Assembly: GCF_026157065.1 (NCBI RefSeq)
Contig: NZ_JANLGQ010000008.1
Location: 50,697-114,696 of the forward strand
Direction: 5' to 3'
From: Enterococcus sp. HY326
GTDB taxonomy: Bacteria; Bacillota; Bacilli; Lactobacillales; Enterococcaceae
DNA length: 64,000 bases
Below the pieces are notes generated by a model. It made no database searches. It saw only the letters and a program-made list of their open reading frames with translations, and was not told where the DNA came from. The stretch's first letter is position 1. Each line of letters opens with the position of its first letter. Shown piece by piece: positions 18,749-26,367 of this stretch. The translations under genes were made by a program, and so were the position numbers.

Positions 18749-18771
18749 GACGGCTTTTATGACGGCTTTTA
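18749..18771 (+). repeat. two direct repeats GACGGCTTTTA (arm-type site candidates)
   Basis: Copies at 18749-18759 and 18761-18771; a third copy in the same orientation lies at 19975-19985, at the other end of the recombinase gene. They could be arm sites for the recombinase N-terminal domain. Confidence 0.45.
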
Positions 18772-18774
18772 GAC

Positions 18775-18809
18775 AAAAAAACTGCCAGAAAAATCTGACA
18801 GCTTTTTTT
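18775..18809 (-). terminator. terminator after the recombinase gene
   Basis: CTGCCAGA/TCTGACAG stem flanked by A and T runs, so it can work in both directions. It would stop recombinase transcripts before they reach the left recombination site. Confidence 0.75.
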
Positions 18810-18824
18810 GGAGACTATTCAAAA

Positions 18825-19943
18825 TCATTTGTTTTGATAAATTGAATCAATTTTTAAGATTTCTTTTTGACGTTGCTCCATTAAAGAATCACTATAGGTA
18901 TCTAAAGTCAGCTTAATAGATTGGTGCCCTAAAATCTTACTAAGACTCGCAATATCCATTCCCAGCTCTAAACTACGTGTAGCAAAAGTATGTCTTAAAA
19001 TATGAAAATGAATGTGAGCAAAGGAAGTTTCACTGATTATCTTCTTAAATCGATAATTTATCACTCTTGGTTCAGCTAGACTCCCTTTGGCACTTACTAA
19101 ATAGTTAGAAGAACTGATTGATTTTTCTTCTAATAAATAGTGTTTTAGAGTATTTGATAATGGAACATAGCGATCTGAGTTCTGGGTTTTAGGATCATCG
19201 ATTACTATACGTGTTTTCCCATTAGAATTATTTTCATCGGTAATTCGAGCAACTGTTTTGTTTACATGAATTATATTTTGTTCAAAGTCAATATCCTGCC
19301 AAGTTAACCCGCTGATTTCACCAATTCGTAGCCCTGCGTATAAAGATAAAATAATTGGAAGCCCATATTCGCTTCTTGATGCTATAATTTCTAGTTCTTT
19401 TTGCTGAACTAAACTTAATGGTCGAATTCGAAGTTTCTTTTCTCTTGGAAACTGAATACTTAATAGATGTCCATCCATGACATATTTTCTTTTTACAGCT
19501 TCTTTATAGGATTGCTTAACGAGACTAAAAACTAATCTGATAGTATTGCTACTCAGCTCTCGTCCTACTAAATAGTTAATAAATCCTTGGAAAATATTCT
19601 CGCTTAAATCATCAAACTTTAATTCATTAAAGTATGGAGCTATGTACTTTTTTATTAAGCGTTGATAATTAGAATATGTTGAAAATTTAACTCTTTGACG
19701 GATTCCCAACAGAAAGTCCGTCAATAACCAATCACAATAGCTTGATTGATAATGTGACAAATTACCTTGAGAGCGATTTGCTTTTTGAGCAATAATTAAA
19801 TTAAGCTTCTGTCTAACATCTTGATACTTTCTGCCATAGATATAGCCATAAACTATTTTTTTATCCGATGTTCGATTTTTTATGTAGCGTCCTTCCCAAC
19901 GCCCATCTTTTCTTTTGTAAATATTTTCTCCTCTTTTGACCAC
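18825..19943 (-). CDS. tyrosine recombinase of the inversion segment
   Basis: About 372 aa. The N-terminal KRGENIYKRKDGRWEGRYIK is an arm-DNA-binding beta-sheet domain of the Tn916/phage integrase type, followed by a SAM-like core-binding domain (about 70-150) and the catalytic domain. Catalytic residues visible: Arg in YAGLRIGEISGL, HxxR in HFHILRHTFATR, His in LGHQSI and Tyr in LDTYSDS. GTG at 19941-19943 is preferred (AAGGAAGG at good spacing) over an upstream TTG at 19967. There is no excisionase and no other mobile gene between the two flanking sites. This favours an invertase role over an integrative element. Confidence 0.88.
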   Translation of the reverse strand: MVKRGENIYKRKDGRWEGRYIKNRTSDKKIVYGYIYGRKYQDVRQKLNLIIAQKANRSQGNLSHYQSSYCDWLLTDFLLGIRQRVKFSTYSNYQRLIKKYIAPYFNELKFDDLSENIFQGFINYLVGRELSSNTIRLVFSLVKQSYKEAVKRKYVMDGHLLSIQFPREKKLRIRPLSLVQQKELEIIASRSEYGLPIILSLYAGLRIGEISGLTWQDIDFEQNIIHVNKTVARITDENNSNGKTRIVIDDPKTQNSDRYVPLSNTLKHYLLEEKSISSSNYLVSAKGSLAEPRVINYRFKKIISETSFAHIHFHILRHTFATRSLELGMDIASLSKILGHQSIKLTLDTYSDSLMEQRQKEILKIDSIYQNK

Positions 19944-20187
19944 ACGCTTTCCTTCCTTACTTGACAACTTTTTTGACGGCTTTTAATCTGTTTTACATAC
20001 AGAAAATAAAAAAACACTTGAAAAGACCAGCTTTCTTCTTTCTAATTAATAGTTCTCTCTACATTCACTTTAATTTTCTGTACTGTCTATTTCAAAAGTT
20101 AATATCAACTTCATGATATTAAATAATCAAAAATAACAAAATAACACAATAATCTCCAAAATATTAAAAAAATTAAACGAAATAAGA

Positions 20188-20216
20188 TTGACAATACAAT
20201 GTAAAAACATTAAGAT
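20188..20216 (+). promoter_or_regulatory. outward-facing promoter inside the inversion segment
   Basis: TTGACA (20188-20193), exactly 17 bp, then TAAGAT (20211-20216). It points right and crosses the right recombination site about 30 bp downstream. As sequenced it leads only into the bidirectional terminator at 20511-20574. After inversion it would point left into the winged-helix regulator. Confidence 0.7.
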
Positions 20217-20250
20217 TTAATTGTAAGTTATTTATATTATTTTTTTGTGC

Positions 20251-20279
20251 TTTTCTTGTAATTGATACTTACAAGAAAA
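20251..20279. repeat. right recombination site of the inversion segment
   Basis: Arms TTTTCTTGTAA and TTACAAGAAAA around spacer TTGATAC (20262-20268): an exact reverse complement of the core at 18678-18706. The outer flanks of the two sites are unrelated. Confidence 0.8.
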
Positions 20280-20510
20280 AAATTTTTTGCCCTTACACAG
20301 GGAAGCCTTCCATAAAATCGAAACTCTATTCAAGCATTACCTCTTTTATTTACGCTTATCACTAATAAGATTACACTATTTTGAAATAATTGCTATTATT
20401 TTTTCGATTTTTATAACATTTAAAGTTGCATATTTACAATAGTGTTTATCTTTTCAGATGACCTCTACTGTTTCATCAACGCATATGAAAAACTTTCATA
20501 TTGATTTCAA

Positions 20511-20574
20511 AAAATAAAACCTCATATGCTAGATTGAAAATAATAATCTTCTCTAGCATATGAGGTTTTATTTT
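20511..20574. terminator. strong bidirectional terminator
   Basis: Perfect 23-bp inverted repeat (AAAATAAAACCTCATATGC... paired with its complement) with an 18-nt loop, A-run on one side and T-run on the other. It ends the fucosidase operon and blocks the promoter of the inversion segment in the present orientation. Confidence 0.8.
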
Positions 20575-20699
20575 TGCTATTATCTTATGAAGTAAATCGA
20601 ATGCCTAGTCTAATTACTTTGAATTTTTCGATTTCAATTCATTGCTTTTTTTATTCTGTTACAGATATACTTCGACTTCATCCACTAAAGTAACATTAT

Positions 20700-22031
20700 C
20701 TAATCAGCTAACAACTCTCTACTCTCCAACTTCACACAAATGAAATCATAAAGCCCTTCTGGAATCATTAAGCGCTCGTTTTCGATAGTTAACTTTTCTT
20801 GATTATGCATGAGTGTTGCTTGAGAAAAGTTTTGACTAAAGTCAGCTAGTGGGATACTGTACTTTTTACCGTCTCCTTTGAAAAAAAGGAAAATATTTTG
20901 ATCTTTTTGAGTTAGATAGCAATGTGCAAGCCTTACTCCATTGACTGGTCTGGTATCATAAATCGCTTCACCATATACAGACAGCCACTTACCTAATTGA
21001 TTCATTAACTCAACTGCTTCATCGGGGAGGGTGCCATCGGGTTTCGGTCCAACACCCAAGATAATATTTCCACCTAGAGACACCACTTGAATCAAAGTCT
21101 CGAGAATCTCGGAAAAAGATTTATAAGTATCATTAGGAACAAAACCCCAATTTTTTGCTAGAGGAATATTCGTCTCCCAAGCCTTCTTTGGTGGGTTATC
21201 AGGGACCTTTCTTTCTGGTGTTACATAGTTTTCATAATCACCACCAATTGTCCGGTCAACCACTAATAAATCTGGTTTGATTTTCCTTAGTTTACTTACA
21301 ATTTGATTCATTTCTAAAAATTCGTGATTCTCACGATTGACCCACCCCCCATCTAGCCATAAAATATCTAACGGTCCATAATTTTTAGTAATCTCAATCA
21401 ATTGATTTTCAACAAATTGATTAAACCGTTGCCATTTTTCTGGTTTCTCTAATGGATTATAGCTAGCATATCTACCAACTGGGTCAGCATCAGGCTCCCA
21501 ATAATAAGGATTGTGCCAATCCGCCTTTGAATAATATGCCCCGACTGAAAGACCTTTTTTGTTAAACGCCTGATTGACGTATTTCAAAATGTCAGCTCTG
21601 GGATTGGTGTGAAATTTGCTATGACTGCTAGTAATTTTAAAATCACTGTATTGAGTATCATACATGTTAAAACCATCATGATGCTTAGTCGTAAACAGCA
21701 TATATCTGAAACCTGCATTTTTAGCTACGTCTGCCCATACATCGGGATTAAAATTGATGGGATTAAACTTTTCTGATAATCCCCAATAATCTTCTCTTAA
21801 AGTGGTCAGCTTATCACGCCAGGCTCCTTTTTTGCGAGCCCAATCATCTTCTTTTGACAACTGCCAAGATTCAACAATACCGGCCTCTGCATATAAGCCC
21901 CAGTGGAAAATCACACCAATTTTTTGATCCTTAAACCATTCAATTTTTTTTTTTATTACTGGAGATAATTCTCCATATCCTTCTTGTTCGCTAAAACTAT
22001 TTTCTTCGATATCTTCACGAATTTTCGTCAT
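20700..22031 (-). CDS. alpha-L-fucosidase, GH29
   Basis: A 443-aa GH29 enzyme without signal peptide, hence intracellular. Seen: GVIFHWGLYAEAG, FTTKHHDGFNMYDT, GAYYSKADWHNPYY, the nucleophile Asp in LDILWLDGGW, and GNIILGVGPKPDGTLP. It releases L-fucose from short glycans taken up by the cell. It is transcribed after the LacI regulator (8-bp gap) and the PTS IIC gene. Confidence 0.9.
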   Translation of the reverse strand: MTKIREDIEENSFSEQEGYGELSPVIKKKIEWFKDQKIGVIFHWGLYAEAGIVESWQLSKEDDWARKKGAWRDKLTTLREDYWGLSEKFNPINFNPDVWADVAKNAGFRYMLFTTKHHDGFNMYDTQYSDFKITSSHSKFHTNPRADILKYVNQAFNKKGLSVGAYYSKADWHNPYYWEPDADPVGRYASYNPLEKPEKWQRFNQFVENQLIEITKNYGPLDILWLDGGWVNRENHEFLEMNQIVSKLRKIKPDLLVVDRTIGGDYENYVTPERKVPDNPPKKAWETNIPLAKNWGFVPNDTYKSFSEILETLIQVVSLGGNIILGVGPKPDGTLPDEAVELMNQLGKWLSVYGEAIYDTRPVNGVRLAHCYLTQKDQNIFLFFKGDGKKYSIPLADFSQNFSQATLMHNQEKLTIENERLMIPEGLYDFICVKLESRELLAD

Positions 22032-22038
22032 CTCATCT

Positions 22039-23025
22039 TCATTCCTTTATTGAATCTCGCCACAAAATTTCATTTGGCAGCACAAACGTTTCGCCAGTTA
22101 GCTGAGGATTACGGATTCTTTCAAACATCCGTTCAACTGCCATAATCCCCATTTGATTAACCGGCTGACGGACAACTGTCAACTGTGGGTAGACAATGTC
22201 ACTGACACCCGGATAATCATAGCTGGCAAAGGAAATATCTTCACCAATCTTTAAGCCGCTTTCAAAAATATATTGAAGTGCTCCTAGAGACATATTGTAA
22301 TTGGTGACAAAGAATGTTCTAATTCCACGTTTAATCAATGCCCGCATTCCTTCGTAACCAGTCTTCTGAGAATAGTCACCATAATAAATTTCCGCATTTT
22401 CTAAAGGAAAGCCTTCTTCTTCAACAGCTTCCAAAGCACCAGCTAAACGGTCTTTGGCGACAGAAGCCGTCTGTGGTGCCGAAATAATCCCAATTTGCTG
22501 ATGGCCGGCTTGGATAATTCGCTTAACAATCTTTTTTGTGCTCTCCCGATTATTTACAACAATTGAGTCAACATTTGGATAGGCGAGTTTTGTATTAATT
22601 GAAATAACCGGAATTTCTAAATTCTCCATTCTTGCCAATACTGGCCAATCATTTTCTATTTCAAAAGCAATCAACCCATCCACGTGTCGGTCCACCAAAA
22701 AATCAAATTTTTGTTCCAACATTTCTGGTCTATTTCGATAACTGTTCAGTAAAATACCATAATTATGATAATCCATTTCTTCTTCAATCTGACCAATTAA
22801 TGTTGAAGAAAAAACGCTTTGCATATTATTCATCAAAACACCGATAGATAAGGTCTGGTTGCTTTTGAGACCTTTAGCAAATAGGTTTTCTCGATAATCC
22901 AAATCATCAATTGCCTTTTTGATTTTTTTCATATTCTGTTCCTTCAACTGATGTCCATTTAAATATCTGGAAACACTGCCGACTGAAACACCTGCTCGTG
23001 CAGCAACCTCTTGAATGGTAACCAT
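22039..23025 (-). CDS. LacI-family repressor of the fucosidase/PTS locus
   Basis: A 328-aa protein with the LacI HTH at residues 3-24 (TIQEVAARAGVSVGSVSRYLNG) and a periplasmic-binding-like sugar domain. It probably binds the paired palindromes at 24405-24426 and 24459-24480 in front of the PTS gene, autoregulating the three-gene operon. Effector unknown, presumably a fucosylated sugar or its phosphate. Confidence 0.88.
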   Translation of the reverse strand: MVTIQEVAARAGVSVGSVSRYLNGHQLKEQNMKKIKKAIDDLDYRENLFAKGLKSNQTLSIGVLMNNMQSVFSSTLIGQIEEEMDYHNYGILLNSYRNRPEMLEQKFDFLVDRHVDGLIAFEIENDWPVLARMENLEIPVISINTKLAYPNVDSIVVNNRESTKKIVKRIIQAGHQQIGIISAPQTASVAKDRLAGALEAVEEEGFPLENAEIYYGDYSQKTGYEGMRALIKRGIRTFFVTNYNMSLGALQYIFESGLKIGEDISFASYDYPGVSDIVYPQLTVVRQPVNQMGIMAVERMFERIRNPQLTGETFVLPNEILWRDSIKE

Positions 23026-23053
23026 AACCTACCTGCTTTCTAATGAGCCGTTT

Positions 23054-24382
23054 TTATTCTAAAGTTTCGCCTTTAAGTCCTTTATTACTTGCCATTACAA
23101 ACGGCATGTACAAGAAAATATCAAGTACAAAAAGTACGACTGATAAAAGTGTAGCGGGAATATCCCCTGCCGTTGTCACCCAAGTTGTGATAATTGGAGG
23201 TAAAATCCATGGTGGTATCACGACACTTTTGGCTACTAGGCCAAGAGCCGTCAGCGGATATGCGATTGCCAAATTAATTAACGGTACACAGATGAAAGGA
23301 ATCACTAGGAAAGGATTCATTACAACAGGAATCCCAAACATAATGGGTTCTGAGATATTAAAAATACTTGGTAATAAACCAATCTTACCGATATCCCGAT
23401 AATCTTTTCGTTTAGAAACCAAGAAGATAGCAATCAACAACGGTAAAATAGCTCCCGTTCCCCCAAATAAAGTATACATCCCAATCCAAGGATTTGTCAC
23501 AATATTTGGAATCGCATCCCCAGCGGCAAAAGCTTCAACATTTTGTTGGATAGCCGTCAGCATAGGTGGTGATGTGACAGAAGATACAATATTTTGACCG
23601 TGTAAACCAAAGAACCAAAAGACTTGGGTAAATAGTTGAACTACGAACAAGCCAACCGGACTTTCCATTGCATATTGTAAAGGAGTAGAAATAATTGATT
23701 GGATAATCGCCGGAATTGTCGTCCCGGTTACCTTAACTATTGTAAATGTTATTGCCGCAAAAACCAAGATAACTAAAACTTCTGGAATTAGAGAATTAAA
23801 AGAACTCGCAACTGCTGGTGGTACGCCATCCGGCATTTTAATTCTTAGCTTTTCATTTTTTGAAAGACGCAGCAGCATTTCAGTCCCTAAAATCGCAGCT
23901 AGAATTCCGACAAATAAGCCACCAGAAGAAGTTAAGCTTTGCAGATAGACCCCAGCAACTTCAACTGAGTCAGTTGCTCCAACTGGTACGATATCATTAA
24001 AAAGTGGAAACATTATTAGTGCTAAAGCCAAACTCAAGATACCAGCATGCAGCTCATTAAAATCTTTTCTTTCGATAGTTCCCTTATTTATATAATATCG
24101 CGCCAAACGATAGCCAATTAAAAAAGTAACAAAAATTGTCATGACGCCCATTGTTCCATTGTTGACCATAGTTCCCATATCCGTTAAGAAAACTAAATCA
24201 ACATATTTATTCAAGGTTTCATTCGTAAAGACAACAGCATTTAACAAAGTGAACAATGAACTAGCCATAATGATTGGCATGATATCAATAAAACTATCAC
24301 GCATAGCAACTAAATGTCGCTGATTCGCCATTTTTGATGCTAAAGGCATAATCAACTTGGTTATTCTATCCGTAAACGACAT
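23054..24382 (-). CDS. PTS permease IIC, lactose/cellobiose family
   Basis: About 442 aa with around ten hydrophobic helices and IIC signatures: RHLVAMRDSFIDIMPIIMASSLF near the N-terminus, WFFGLHGQNIVSSVTSPPM and SIFNISEPIMFGIPVVMNPFLVIPF. No IIA or IIB gene is in the window, so it must borrow them. ATG 24380-24382 is chosen behind GCAGGAGAAATT. First gene of the operon. Confidence 0.9.
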   Translation of the reverse strand: MSFTDRITKLIMPLASKMANQRHLVAMRDSFIDIMPIIMASSLFTLLNAVVFTNETLNKYVDLVFLTDMGTMVNNGTMGVMTIFVTFLIGYRLARYYINKGTIERKDFNELHAGILSLALALIMFPLFNDIVPVGATDSVEVAGVYLQSLTSSGGLFVGILAAILGTEMLLRLSKNEKLRIKMPDGVPPAVASSFNSLIPEVLVILVFAAITFTIVKVTGTTIPAIIQSIISTPLQYAMESPVGLFVVQLFTQVFWFFGLHGQNIVSSVTSPPMLTAIQQNVEAFAAGDAIPNIVTNPWIGMYTLFGGTGAILPLLIAIFLVSKRKDYRDIGKIGLLPSIFNISEPIMFGIPVVMNPFLVIPFICVPLINLAIAYPLTALGLVAKSVVIPPWILPPIITTWVTTAGDIPATLLSVVLFVLDIFLYMPFVMASNKGLKGETLE

Positions 24383-24404
24383 AATTTCTCCTGCTCTCAA
24401 CTTT

Positions 24405-24480
24405 ATTTTTGAATCGATTCAAAAATAGTTTATCATCAAAAACAAAAAATGCAAGCGTTTTTTTGAATCGATTCAAAAAT
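24405..24480 (-). promoter_or_regulatory. PTS operon promoter with two LacI operators and a cre-like site
   Basis: The palindrome TTTTTGAATCGATTCAAAAA occurs at both ends of this interval (about 24406-24425 and 24460-24479). Between them on the minus strand are TTGCAT, 16 bp, then TAAACT as a promoter. ATGCAAGCGTTTTT overlaps the upstream operator and resembles a catabolite-responsive element. Two operators 54 bp apart, about five helical turns, suit repressor looping. Confidence 0.75.
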
Positions 24481-24482
24481 AC

Positions 24483-24689
24483 AGTAATTCCTTGTGAATC
24501 TCTCTTAGATACTGCTGTGTTTATTAATCAAAATACAGAAAGATTACTTTTTACTTGTTGGTAGGAAATTTTGGGAAATTGCTTCGTAGGATTGATGTGC
24601 TCATTAAAATTAGTCACAACAAAAATTAATCAAGTCTGAACTCATTCATCACTTGCTAAATTACTCAACAAAAAAATCTTTGAAAAGTT
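24483..24689. other. intergenic region, nothing identified
   Basis: AT-rich, no frame, hairpin or repeat that I can support. Confidence 0.4.
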
Positions 24690-24731
24690 AGCTCAGATGA
24701 TGCTATCGTGCAGTATAGCATTATCTGAACT
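24690..24731. repeat. long imperfect hairpin
   Basis: AGCTCAGATGATGCTA pairs with TAGCATTATCTGAACT (16 bp, few mismatches) around a 10-nt loop. No T-run follows. Function unknown. Confidence 0.45.
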
Positions 24732-24777
24732 GTCAAATTTATAAGTATAGCTGTTTTTTAAGAAAAGAATTTTTGAA

Positions 24778-25065
24778 ATGATTAAAGATTTATATTACGA
24801 CATTGCAAAAAATGAGGCAAGTAGCATAGATGAAATAGATTGTTTGATTAAAGAATACAAGAATATTAAAAAGAAAAACATTCCAAATACCTGTGCTTTA
24901 ATACTTTGAATTGAAAGCCTTTTATTAGTTACTATAACTTCTTTATTTTCAGCTCAATCAAGTTTACAAAGTTCACTTTATTTTAAACTAGTTAATCTTT
25001 ATGCTCTTGATTGTAACGATGATTTTGAAGTCCTTGCAGATTTTAGTGACTTTGGATTTTCTTAA
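24778..25065 (+). pseudogene. small membrane protein gene interrupted by one in-frame TGA
   Basis: From the ATG at 24778 the frame runs 43 codons to TGA (24907-24909) and continues in the same frame for 51 codons to TAA at 25063-25065. The second part contains a hydrophobic stretch (LLLVTITSLFS). A single point mutation explains it. The next frame starts 3 bp later. It lies in the native chromosomal DNA beyond the displaced sufB end. Confidence 0.5.
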
Positions 25066-25068
25066 ATA

Positions 25069-25251
25069 ATGGAACTATTTGGAAAAACTTTAGGATATTT
25101 AATATTAGCTAGTTCCGTTTTAGCTATTGTTATATGGATTTACAATAATTTTAATCAAAAACATTTGTCAGGTTTCTATCAATATAAATATGAATTGCTA
25201 AGAAATAAAGGGGAGTTACAGCTCTTTTTACTTCAAATAAAAAAAAGCTAG
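25069..25251 (+). CDS. 60-aa single-span membrane protein
   Basis: One hydrophobic helix near residues 8-26 and a basic C-terminus; ends in the terminator hairpin of the displaced sufB end. No good ribosome-binding site, so it may depend on coupling to the broken frame upstream. Not recognised. Confidence 0.4.
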   Translation: MELFGKTLGYLILASSVLAIVIWIYNNFNQKHLSGFYQYKYELLRNKGELQLFLLQIKKS

Positions 25252-25312
25252 GAACACTGTCATATCAGCGTTCCTAGCAAATAAAGTAGACTTACCCCAC
25301 AGACCCTTCCAT
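25247..25312 (-). other. displaced original 3' end of sufB with its terminator (attL side)
   Basis: Minus-strand codons at 25292-25312 read MEGSVG-stop, exactly the C-terminus of SufB, but with codons GGG TCT GTG GGG that differ from the copies at 34219-34239 and 43100-43120. They are followed by hairpin 25247-25278 (GCTAGGAAC...GTTCCTAGC) and a T-run. This is best read as the host's original sufB end, separated from its gene by the two insertions. Confidence 0.85.
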
Positions 25313-25409
25313 TTAAGGATTTTCAACACGGATATTCACAAATGTTGATACATCAGTCATAAATTTCAAATGATTAAAGAATTAAAGTCGTATATTCACT
25401 TATATTTTT

Positions 25410-25432
25410 ACAAATAGATAGTTTTTAGATAG
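25410..25432 (+). repeat. arm-type repeat at the left end of element A
   Basis: ACAAATAGATAGTTTTTAGA followed by TAG; the matching copy at 34122-34145 differs by a 1-bp insertion and a substitution between the two halves. Same orientation at both ends. Confidence 0.7.
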
Positions 25433-25437
25433 CTTTT

Positions 25438-26028
25438 TTAGCTGGGGGCATTATCTATCTTCTGAAATGGTAGGTATTTCTTTATGTCTTTTCTTCTAAT
25501 TTTAATTTTACTTTTGTAAATTTTACCGAACGAATCAATTGCTTGAAATTCAAATATTATCTGTTGTTCTTTATTTTTATCAATTTTAGGTATTATTTGC
25601 GCCTTAAGGAAGTTCTCAAATAGATATTTACTATACATCCAAGTGTCAACCTCAAATGGTTTAATTACCATTGTCAATTTTGATAATGGCCCTAAATCAT
25701 CATCTGTAAGAAAGATCCCCCCACTTATGTAATCCTCTTTTATAAATTTTTTTTTGAATACTTTAATTTTTATTGTTGAGATAGTGATAGGAAATTTGCT
25801 GTAATTATAAATCTCAAATGAAATAACCTCAATTGGATCTACAATTTTTCTTGTAGGATGCATAATAGCAGTTTGTTTTTTTATTCCATTAACTTTTAAC
25901 TTCCCTTTTCTTTTATCTTCGCGAACAGCTAACCACAAAGAAACCCAAACAGCCCCAATTGTTCCAATAGCACTTAACCAATTTACTAAATGTTGATTTT
26001 CCCAAATATTTTTTACTAACCACTCCAC
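25438..26028 (-). CDS. membrane-anchored hypothetical protein, cargo position of element A
   Basis: A 196-aa protein with one N-terminal hydrophobic helix (about residues 15-33, SAIGTIGAVWVSLWLAV) and a basic, beta-rich cytoplasmic domain. Not recognised. It occupies the end of the element opposite the integrase, where satellites usually keep accessory and defence genes, and its AT content is high. Role unknown. Confidence 0.6.
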   Translation of the reverse strand: MEWLVKNIWENQHLVNWLSAIGTIGAVWVSLWLAVREDKRKGKLKVNGIKKQTAIMHPTRKIVDPIEVISFEIYNYSKFPITISTIKIKVFKKKFIKEDYISGGIFLTDDDLGPLSKLTMVIKPFEVDTWMYSKYLFENFLKAQIIPKIDKNKEQQIIFEFQAIDSFGKIYKSKIKIRRKDIKKYLPFQKIDNAPS

Positions 26029-26080
26029 TTATATCACCTCAATTTATTATAACAAATCATATTTACTACATAAAGCTCCT

Positions 26081-26100
26081 AGGGGGAGGGGGAGGGGGGA
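26081..26100 (+). repeat. G-rich polypurine tract
   Basis: AGGGGGAGGGGGAGGGGGGA has three to four G-runs with single-A spacers in an otherwise AT-rich region; it could form a G-quadruplex or triplex. The rest of the 26029-26367 gap holds the capsid terminator and no gene. Confidence 0.6.
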
Positions 26101-26210
26101 AAAACTTCGTTGTATTTGCAGAATCAACCCCATCCACCGGTTCCCCGTTTGATAATTTTTAATCAATTTTTTTCGATGGGGGCATTATAACTATTGATAT
26201 AAAAGAAAAA

Positions 26211-26239
26211 AGAGATGTTCTTTCAAAAAGAACACCTCT
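26211..26239 (-). terminator. terminator after the capsid gene
   Basis: AGAGGTGTTCTTT and AAAGAACATCTCT (minus strand) pair with one wobble around 3 nt, followed by TTTTTTC. It lies about 130 bp past the stop codon of the capsid gene. Confidence 0.8.
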
Positions 26240-26367
26240 CTACTTATCTATCTTATAGTTACAATCTTTATAAGCTATTTACTACTAAATAGGAACAAAC
26301 AGACCTAAACTCCACATGCTTAATCACTATTCTACTTGATATCATCAAGAATAACAAAGTGTGGTTC

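Noticed and set aside
18666..20279. Recombinase with flanking repeats as a small integrated mobile element
   Set aside because: The two core sites are in inverted, not direct, orientation (spacers are reverse complements), and no excisionase, replication or cargo gene lies between them. That geometry gives inversion, not excision.
25247..25312. Right end of a third, older integrative element
   Set aside because: The terminator-plus-MEGSVG block at first looked like an integrase-side end, but the stem faces the minus strand and serves sufB. The divergent codons fit the host's own displaced gene end, and no integrase remnant lies to its left.
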